The notes beneath the pieces are model-generated. The model was given only the letters and a program-made list of their open reading frames with translations, had not been told where the DNA came from and searched no databases. Position numbers and translations under genes: made by a program. A stretch of 18,726 nt of DNA from AM-2324 sp042091035 (lineage in GTDB: Bacteria > Bacteroidota > Bacteroidia > Chitinophagales > Saprospiraceae), in NCBI GenBank assembly GCA_042091035.1, contig JBELIG010000048.1, positions 1 to 18,726 on the forward strand, written 5' to 3'. Positions within the stretch are counted from its first letter, which is position 1, and each line of letters starts with the position of its first letter. This document shows positions 7,532 to 17,500 of the stretch, one piece after another.

Positions 7532-8071
7532 CTAGTCTTCTTTATTTTCTTTCAGTCTTGAATATACATTGATCTTTTTGATCTTATCTCCCGCGAATTC
7601 AATATCATGCACATGGTGTTCAAGCGTTTCATTTCCTTCTTCGTCTACATCTGTTAGGTCATTCCCAGTTGTCAACCAATGTGTCATCACACCCTCTTCG
7701 TTATTTCCTGAATTAGTGATCATCCACTTAACCTGCCATTTTGGATTTCCTGTATCAAACCAGTTTTTAAGCAATTCCATGTGTGCTTCAGTTCCTTTGA
7801 TTACGCCTCCATCTGGAGTATAACCTTCCCATCCTTCAGCATTGATAGCCGCAATCTTTTCTAGATTCCGATCATTATGTGCTACTATATAATCAAGCCA
7901 TATCTGTTCTAGTGCAGTATCACCTGCAACAAGTGGACTTGTTTTTCCATCATCTGCTATGGATGAGCCTATAATAGTAGGTTCGGTATTTTCAACTGCT
8001 GCTGGAGCTTCTTGATTTTCACAGGAAACAAGGATCATAGATAATGCTGCAAAGGCTAAAAGTTTTCTCAT
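7532..8071 (-). CDS. Lipoprotein with SnoaL/NTF2-like domain
   Basis: The 179-residue product begins with a lipoprotein signal peptide, MRKLLAFAALSMILVSC, with the lipobox LVSC and lipidation expected at Cys17. A low-complexity linker rich in E, A and T (about 18-50) leads to a compact domain of about 120 residues. That domain has the SnoaL/NTF2-like pattern: helix (EQIWLDYIVAHNDRNLEKIAAI), then GWEGYTPDGGVIKGTEAHM, an aromatic strand NPKWQVKWM, and strands ending in HHVHDIEFAGDKIKKINVYS. NTF2-like cone folds bind small molecules or act as isomerases or dimerisation domains. No catalytic role can be assigned from the sequence. Being a lipoprotein, it should sit in the periplasm or outer membrane. 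It is monocistronic and converges on ssrA. The ATG start is at the signal peptide. Confidence 0.85.
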   Translation of the reverse strand: MRKLLAFAALSMILVSCENQEAPAAVENTEPTIIGSSIADDGKTSPLVAGDTALEQIWLDYIVAHNDRNLEKIAAINAEGWEGYTPDGGVIKGTEAHMELLKNWFDTGNPKWQVKWMITNSGNNEEGVMTHWLTTGNDLTDVDEEGNETLEHHVHDIEFAGDKIKKINVYSRLKENKED

Positions 8072-8289
8072 TTCTTAATTTTTTAGAATGGTTAATTAAA
8101 CTGAATATGATATGGTTCTAGTCTCTTAGTTTAAGGCTTTAATTTCCAAACCTTTATGGTTTGTTAAAAGTTTCAGAGAACTGTCTAACTATATGAATAA
8201 CAATTGTTTTACGCTTATTTCTAAGAAGGGAGGAATGAAAATACTTAGAGGTATGCTTCTCTGTAGCATACATTCACTTGTACGGGTAT
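8072..8289. other. Intergenic region upstream of the lipoprotein gene with two short inverted repeats
   Basis: No gene was found that I would defend. Two perfect short hairpins occur: CAAACC/GGTTTG around TTTAT (8147-8163), about 75 bp upstream of the lipoprotein start, and GTATGCT/AGCATAC around a 7-base loop (8251-8271). Neither is followed by a T tract, so they are not typical terminators. They could be operator sites or leader structures. No consensus TAnnTTTG box was found on the minus strand. Confidence 0.35.
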
Positions 8290-8323
8290 AAAAAAAGGAA
8301 GCTAAAATTAATTAGCTTCCTTT
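8290..8323 (-). terminator. Rho-independent terminator of the 3279-residue protein gene
   Basis: AAAGGAAGCTAA (8294-8305) pairs perfectly over 12 bp with TTAGCTTCCTTT (8312-8323), with a six-base loop. On the minus strand the stem runs into seven T residues. It begins 15 bp after the stop codon at 8338-8340. Confidence 0.9.
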
Positions 8324-8337
8324 ATTAGAATGAAAGA

Positions 8338-8590
8338 TTATAATTTGACCATCTTTCTGGTAATTAAGTAGCGGTCAACTTCCAGGGTATAATAGAATAC
8401 ACCTCTTGGAATATCTTTAATGAGGAGTGTGTTATTCCCCTGTGAAAATTCTGAACTAAATTCAGAGACTATTTTTCCGTTAAGGTCCCTTATCGTCAAG
8501 GTTGCATCCGAATCTTCTGGTAAGTAGAAGTTTACGCGTGTTTGTCCTTTGAATGGATTTGGAACATTTTGATATAATTCAATATTATCA
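8338..8590 (-). other. T9SS type A C-terminal sorting domain (part of the 3279-residue protein)
   Basis: The last ~84 residues carry the hallmarks of the Por secretion tail: YQNVPNPFKGQT at the start, a strand pair around LTIRDLNGKIV, then IPRGVFYYTLEV and a basic end KMVKL. This fold is recognised by the type IX system and is normally cleaved on export by the PorU sortase. Confidence 0.93.
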
Positions 8591-11500
8591 GCAAGTGCTT
8601 CGCCTATCATCAGATTCACATCTTGTAATGGATAAGCATTGCTGTATGCTTCTGCACGTGTAATTCTTGAATTGATAGATATAAGATCTGATAGCAAGCC
8701 ATCTTCTAATGCTTTGAATTCGAAGCTTATTAGTTCTGAGTCATCAAGCTTCTGTTCTGTATTATCATTCCAAGAACAAGTAATAGCACCATAGGAAATA
8801 TTCGTAAATCCAGTGTTTTCCTCTGTCATTAGACCATCCTGCAAGCCTTCATAGCTCAACTTCTCATTGTCGAAGTTTAAGGTGAACTGGAAACCAAGCG
8901 TTGGTTGGTTAGCCTTTAAGCTCACGACGTAGCTCTGTCCTTTTCTTAGTTGCTGCTCGTCGGTTTTAATCATAAATGATTGTTCACCATCGTATTCCTC
9001 TGCAGGAACCAAACTATGACTTTGTGCCGATCCATTCACATCACCAACTTTAATTCCAATGAAGGATGCATCCTCGTCTTGGCCTAGGTTGTTGAAGTTA
9101 ATTACTTCAGGGAATCCAGGTGCCCAAGGGTTTGCTGGGTTAGGGAATGTATAGGTTTCGTCCACAAATCTCCAGGAAGTATTATTCGGGAAATTTGGAT
9201 CGATGTTTAGAATCACTTTTCTAATATTTACAACATCCAAAGTCGAAACGGATCCAGAGTTGTTTGCATCAGCCGCAATGATCTTGTAAGGAGAATCAAG
9301 TGATTCAATTCCAAGAATATGTCTTGTAATAAGTACCACATCGAATGTTGTAACTCCATTATCTGGATCAAGGTCTAAGCTAGGAACTACAGAATAGTCT
9401 TCCCCTTCTAATACTTGATCGAATATGAAAGATCCGTCTAGCCCTGTCTGCGATGTAAACAAGCCTCCGTTGATCTCAATTGTAGCGGATTCTATGGCTT
9501 CATCAAGTTCTGTTATCAATGTTCCAGATACTGTTAGAGAACCTGGTCCACAAATATTATTATTGTCTTGAATGTCAAGTGAAACACTACAGAAATCAAC
9601 ATTTCCAGCTTCATCCCATACATGTAGTTCTATTGTTTGTATTCCAACACTTGAACAGTCAAACTCTTGCGTTGATTGTGTTATGTCACTCGATAAACTT
9701 AATACAAGATCTGTTACTTCCGTACAGTTATCAAATGAACCTGCATCAAAATCCTCAGCATTTACAATAGCTATTCCATTTCCGTTTCCGTCTGGCATAA
9801 TTTCTATTACAAGTTCATCCACACAATAAGGAGTAGGATTCTTCCCATCTGTTACCTCTACAGTAGTTGTTAAGAATGAAATATTACCGCATGCATCACT
9901 TACGCCATAGGTAATTGAATAAGATCCTTCTGGTACATTTGAATATGTTGTACCCGCGCCATAAGCTAAAAGATCGGCAGAGATAACGTTAAAATCAGTA
10001 TCTGTACATTCTTCAACTACTGGAGCAGGAAGTTCAAAGTCAATAGCACAGCCATCAATAATTTCAAAACTTAAAATTCCAATATCTTCAATAACGGGAG
10101 CTACTGTATCATAGATGTCGAGTGTTTGAACATGTGTTACAAAATCACTCCCAACTACATTGTAGACATTATCGGAAGCAGATATAACAGAGGCATTATC
10201 TTGAGATAGTGCGCCATCATATGTACACCAGTTTATCGCAGTCCAAGTCCTTACAACTTTATAACAACCTGTTGCAGAGACTAGGTAAGTTTCATCTATA
10301 TAAGAAATAGCAACCATCTCACAGTCATCACCTTCTACAGATGCTTCACCATAGTTGATATCTGGAATTGAACAATCTGAAGCCAATTCACCAGACCAAT
10401 CTTCTGGGAAGTTTATTGACCAGTCAGATTGATGTTCTATAGTTATAGTCTGTACACAACTTATAGCCTCATTACCTGATGGATCTATTGAGGACCAGGT
10501 TCTGATTATTGAACCTTCACCACATGCATTCACACCATATTCCATAGTCATGTCCAAGGATGCTGAACAGTTATCTATTGATAATCCTGCTCCGAAGTCA
10601 CCTTCAAGGAATGCATATGCATCTATGTCAGGTAAGCCTGAACCCTGTGCATTGTCAAGATCTGCTGCATAATCTGTGTAGTATACACCACAATCAATAG
10701 TAATATCTGCAGGGCAATCTACTTGAGGGCCAGTCTTATCTTCAACATTTACCTCAGATATACAAGTATTTTCATTACCATAACAATCGATTCCTCTTAG
10801 AGTAACGAATACAATATCATCGTCACAAGAGAAACTTACTGAATTTCCATAAGCAGATCCTGATCGTTTAACATCTAAGGATTCTAAGCAACAATTATCA
10901 AAAGAGAATAGATCGAAGGCCTCATAATTCACTTCTGCGTATCCTCCAGAGTTAAGTATAACCTCTTTTTGTTGAATACAAATCATAGCCGGAGAAACTG
11001 AATCTACAACTGTCAGATTATATTCACAGAAAGATTTATTGTTACAATCATCTATAGCCTGGAATTCAATTTCAAAGGTACCCTGTGGTAATCCTTGTAA
11101 TGTTCCTCCATTTCCGTATATACTTCCGAAAGGACCAGTTGTTATTACTTCAAAAGATGAACAAGCATCTGAAATTGAAGCTGAAGGAATTTGATAATCA
11201 ATGTTACAACCAATTAAATAGTCAACACTAACTGTCTCATCCGGAGGACAACTAATACTAGGACCTGTTTTATCAACTACTTTGATCAGTTGAGTATATG
11301 TAATTGGATTTATACCTGGTACAGGTGGTAAACAACCATCATATACACTCCATGTTCTTAGTATATCATAAGATCCTTCACATAGGTCAAATATTTCGTC
11401 AGACATATTTACAGATAATCCACATGTTGGTCCAAGGTCTAGATTTACAAAACCAACCTTAGGACGACCTGTATAAGCAGGAGAAGTAGCATTTGGATTT

Positions 11501-14500
11501 GAGTTTGCTGATGCACATGATATTACTGGATTTGAAGTTCCATCATAATATCCTGGGAAAGTAACGTCTTCAATAAGAATACGTTCTACTGTTATTGTCT
11601 GAACACAATTACTTGCATTTCCACTTTCATCAACAACTGTTATTATTCTAGTTATTATACTTTGTATTTCATCACAACTGTCAAACGTTTCAAAATCATC
11701 ATCTATAAGCCATTCAACAGATGCCTCACAAGATGTCAAAATTGCTTGTCCTGTTGCACCATAAGCAGTGGATTGAAGACAAGTTACTGTTGTGTTTGCT
11801 GGACAATCCAATATTGGGCTTGCAGAATCCTGAATACTGATTTCTCCCACACATTCATTTCCTGAGTCTGGGTCATAAACCGTCACCAGGAAGTTTTCAC
11901 CTACATCATTAATATCTACGGTAGGGGAGTTAGGTATTACAAATCCATTAAGGTCTGTTACAGTAATTATATAATCTTCGTAACAGTGGTAACCGTTACC
12001 TTCAAGAATCATATCCGCTGAAATATTTTCTTCACATTGAGCATCTAATGCAATATTCACCAAATCGTTACAAACCATGTTGTAGTTGGCTGGCACATAT
12101 TCAATGATTTCAATATCGAAGTTACAAGAAGTTGAATTACCTGTTTCATCAAGTAGTGTTATCGTAACCACATTTACACCAATCTCAAATGGTGTACAAG
12201 GATCTTGAGAGTATACTGTATCTATAACGGAACAGTTGTCAGAAGCTAATATAGGTTCAAAACAAACCTCAATATCACAAGCTCCACCCTCTAAATCTAT
12301 GCTAATATCAGCGGGACAAGTTACAACTGGATCTTCAATGTCATTGACAGTTACGTCAAAGGAACATTCGTGATCATTTCCAGCTTCATCTATAAGCGTG
12401 TAAGTAACTGTAGTTGTACCTACACAGAAGAATTCACTTGCGTCGTAGCCGCCGAAGTCCGTTAAGTCAATAGATTCAGGTACACATTCGGCATCATCAG
12501 AAGTATAAGTAACTTCAATCGTTCCTTCTATACAATTGTCTACAAACCATGGGTGTGTCCAATCAAATTGAGCGCCACAAAGATCTGGTTCAGATGAAAT
12601 AGATTCATCACTCATAGAGAATGGATCCATACAAGTCATCTCTAAATTCCAAGCAGTCATATTAAATGAACCTGAAGTATTAGGTTCTATATCAATAGTC
12701 CAAATACCTTGTGATTTTAATGTGTATACATCATCAAATAGATCATAAGGTAGTTCCGAAATTGGATATTCAAATCCTTGCGGTGAAATTAGTGTAATCG
12801 TTGAGTTTGATGGTGTAGCTGAACCTGTCATGTTCAGTGTCATCTGTCCAATTATACAATTCTGAGGAATTGCTAAAGTCGAACGGTTACATTGTGTATT
12901 ATTTATATCGTTTAGACCAAAGCCATTATATGTGTTTGCATTTGCAAGCGCTCCACAGAATGGATCTTCGTCATCTATTATTGTTATTTTGGTATCACAT
13001 GTATTCACTGAAACTGTTTCAGATTGCAGTGATGTTGTAGTACCATTGTCAGGCATTGGATCTAGATCATCGTTAAGATCGCCGATTGTCAACAGGTAGC
13101 AGTTTTCTTCAACTGCCCAATCATCAGCGTGATCTGAATCAGCCTCTACTATTCTGTAAACATTACCACCATCAAGAGAACCTTCGAATCCTGCACAAGC
13201 GCCAGCATAATTATTAACTGCTACTTGATCGATCAAGTTGTCCATATATTGAATCACATAACAGGCACCCATATCTGCAGGGGCATCTGCTGTGAAATCA
13301 AATACTAGCACCTCACCAACTTCAATGATTGTTCCTGCTAAACTTGGCAGCATATTTACCATTGGAAGTGTTTCAGTGAATGCACCGTCCTCAGCAGTTC
13401 TGATAATTTCTAAACAGCTAATGTCAATTGCTGCAGGACCTAGGTTTACAAGCTCTATTTGATCTGTTGATTCAGATTGACTTATCTCAGAGATCAATAA
13501 TAATGGCTGAGATTGTATTGTGTATTTTAACCAGGAGTCACCTTTTTCAAAGTACTCACCTGATGCATCCCATGTGCCGTGACCAATTCTATTAGTATGT
13601 GATTCGTCAGAGAATATTTCATAGAAAACAGAGAAGTTGTCTAAACAAATACCATCTATTTCTGGATTCAGATTGTATACTTGAGCCTCACAGCTCCAAT
13701 CTTCAGTAGTAGAAATTACATCATCAACACAAACTATTTCAGGCGTGTTTAGGTAATCATTTACGATTACTTTTACTTGACAGGTATCTCTATTCCCTGA
13801 ATCATCAATTGCTTCCCAATACATAATAGTAGTACCTGCTGGAAATCTATCACCAGTAGTAAGACCTGTATTGTCTATTTGAGTTATCGTCGGATTATCA
13901 CAGTTGTCTTGTGCAATTGGAAGTGCGAAGTTTACATATGCATCACAGTGATTCGTCTCAGTATTTTCAACTACTGGAGGCACTGGGCAATTGTAGAAAT
14001 CAGGTGCCTGATCATCCTCTACTGTAACAGTGAAACTACATTCAATGAAATTCCCTGTAGCGTCAGCTGCATAATAATTTACAGTTGACTCTCCTTGAGG
14101 GAAATGATGTGAAGCGTTGAACAATAAAGAATCTACATCTAAATTACCGTCAACATCAATATTAAGTAAAGGTGAAAGGTCGTTTGGACCAGTCAAGGAT
14201 CCGTCCGCATTTTTAATGTAGAATACATAAGTAGAAACTACACAGTTATCTGCTAATTGACCAGAGAAAATATCTGGATGTGTCCATTCCTGAAGGCTGG
14301 TACACATGTCTTCATCTGTGTAAACTATTCCAATATCATCTGGACAAGTTATTTCAGGTACTGAAGTTACATCGATATTATCGCATGATCCAGATCTGAA
14401 TATTTCACAACCTCTTGCATCAAGGATTGTTATTGACCAGTCAGCATTAGTATACTCCATTAGAAGTTGTCCTAATTCCTCATCATAAGTCCAAATGTCA

Positions 14501-17500
14501 TGTCCATTTTCAGCGGAGTATGTGTATTCTCCATCTAGATCATCAGCAATACCATCAGAGTTAAGATCTAATTTACCACCTGAATATTGGATAGTATAAG
14601 GCTCTAGTCCTCCTTTTACAGTATCTAGGTCAACATATCTTTGAGTGAAGTCACCACAAGCACATGAAGGTGAATCCATTTCCAAGGGTTGTCTAAGTTC
14701 AAATATTTCATGAACTACTTTAAAACAACCATCTAAATCAAATTCGTTATTATTGTCAACGATAGATGATTCGTTATATAGAACATAGGAAATAGTTACA
14801 TAACCTGTGCTTTCTCCCGGAGTATATTGGCCAGTATCAGGGTCAATAAATCCAACTAGGTTCGGATTGTTCTCCGATGTACCTAGGAGTGTATCTTGTG
14901 CTGAGATTACTACTCCTGTGGAAGGTACGAAACCTGTAATTGCAAACATTCCTTTGATGTCTGGTCCAATTGTTGAAACCTGATCATGATTTATTGAACT
15001 GTTTGAATTTGGTAGAATAATCGATAGATAATTAGAAAAATCTAATTGCTCTGGATTTGTTGTTTCTAAACAAAGTTCAGGTAAGTCCATTGTCATATCA
15101 AAATCGTCGAAGAAATCAATAATTTTTATGGAAGCAATACACGTTTGTTTATTACCAAATTCATCTGTTATTTCTAGTGTCCTAAGGTTAGTACCTTTAT
15201 CTGAACAATCAAATGTGATTTGTGGGATGAATACATTTCCAGCTGCGTTTTGCGCCAAGAAAATTAAATCAGCATTGTCAGTTACATTATCAAAAGTACC
15301 ACCATCTAGTTCTTCTGCATCTATAGATACAGATCCACTATTGTCTAATATTCTTTCTATAGTTCCACATTGAGCAACTGGCTGAACATTATCAACTATC
15401 GTTACATCGAATGTATCTTTTTTAGTAATGATTTGATTTTGAGCATTTACGAATTCCATAGTGTATATGATCTCCGTAGTACCAAGATTGAATGTATGAC
15501 CACTCGCATCCGTTTGACCAGAGATGGTTGTTGCACCTGTACCTTCATACGTAATAGTTGTGCTACAGCCTATACCTGATAGGGGAGCAATACCATTTAC
15601 GACAGCATTAGGATATCCGTAATCAGTAGGGTAAGTTAAATCTGCTGGAGCTTGTAACAGAGGATCACCAGGACCAACTTCTACATTGAATTCACAGAAT
15701 GATGTATTTCCATTACATGCTTGGGCGATATATCTAATAGTATGGAAACCTGCAGGAATTGGATCTCCTATATCGAAACCATCATAATGCCAAGTTGCTG
15801 TAAGTCCTGCTGTATTTGCAGGAGGATTTTGTAAGAAGCCAAGAATGTCACCTCCACAAGCATCTACAGCTATTGGAATTGGCCATACTGCTCCTGAACC
15901 ACAAGTGAAGTCTTCTAGTATTCTAATTGTATCACCATTCGGGCAATTAACAAAGTTGGGAACACTATTATTTACGATAAATACCTCTCTATCTAGAGAA
16001 TTTGAATAAGAAACTTCTGAATCACATCCTGCACCAGTAAGGAAAGCATTAATACCGTCTCCAACTACTGGAATAGCTTCAATAGGAAGTAATTCTAATA
16101 ATGTTTTTCCTTCAGCAGTAATTCCTCCACAAACATCAGCTGGTTCGTAAGGGAATCCAGCAACCATTCTAATGGTAATTGTTCTACCGTTTCCAGTTAC
16201 ATTGTTAGGCACTGTTGCATTTGTAATTGTTAGTGGGTAGTCAGAATAATCTGGGTTAACCGTATAATCAAAAGTTCCGTTACCATCTGTATCTGCAACT
16301 ACATAGGTAGCGGCTCCAGTATCTTCTGCTCCGACAGATCCCGTAGCAAGATTCCCTAATACATTAAATATAAATTCAGTAACAGATACATCACATTGTA
16401 ATGCGCTATAAAGTGCTCCTAATGGTCTCCAATTAAAAGGCCATCCTAATTTAAAGTTAAATACATCACATAGAGCTCCTACTATAGGGAGGTCTTTTAT
16501 TTTTGTCTGATTTTGAGATTCTTGAACGGTGAATCCAGCAAAATTAGATTGAAGTAAAGAAATAACGATTGATGTGTCTGCGCAATAGTAAAATTCATTT
16601 TGCAGATCTATGGTTGTTCCTACAATTTCTGCAATATCAAAGGAGAAATTGAACATTGAACATCCTAGTGTGAAGTTAGGGTTTGTTTCGGCCTCACAAA
16701 CAGAATACTCAGGACCATCACAGGCACAACCTTGAGAATCATTGTAAACACTAAAAGATCTACATTCTGTGTTGGAACATGACTCTGAATTACAGTCATC
16801 AGCATTCTTAAAGATATCGAAGCAAACAGTTAAAACATCTGTAGTCCCTCCAGCAGGTTGTTGCTCATTATGACTAAAATTAACCGGTGTCTCTCCTGGG
16901 CAAAAATTTACTTGGTAATCAAGCGAGCCATTTTTGTAAAGTCTCCATCTCCACCTGTTTCCAAGACTAATAGCATCAGTTGGAAGATCAACAGCAATAG
17001 TATATGCGTTCGGTTTACATCTTTCAATTGGAGGTAATTCTAATTCGAATGGGGGAACAAGATCAAACGTGATAACAAGAGTGTCTTTGATAGGCTGATC
17101 ACTACAATAACCATTATTGTCGGCCTCATAAATGAACGAATAAACTCCATTGTTTTCTGGGATAAATCTATCTGCAATCATCAAATTATCGTCAGGGTAT
17201 GCAGGGTCTGGTATTACAGAGTAGTCTCCACCTGTGCTTGCATCATCAGAAAGGTAGTTGCTTAAGAATAAACTTTCTCCTTGTTTATGACAATCTAATG
17301 TTAAAGAATCATCAGTAAATGCTGCAATTGGCTCTTCATGTAATTCTAAGAACCTAAAGACAGTAAATGAATCTGTACTATTAGAACATTGATATGTAAA
17401 TCGTAATTCATAAAATCCATCTTCAAAATCTGCAGGGTCAAAATATCTAGCGCCATCTACATTTTTTTCAATAGTAGTCGATATACCATCGTTATCAATC

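Noticed and set aside
8193..8291. 32-residue plus-strand open frame starting MNNNCFTLISKK
   Set aside because: It is short, has no recognisable motif, and runs into the terminator of the convergent gene. Chance is the simpler explanation.
9545..15975. Possible CRISPR-like or DNA-level tandem repeat
   Set aside because: The periodicity comes from diverged HYR protein domains. Unit lengths vary and no short identical DNA repeat with spacers is present.
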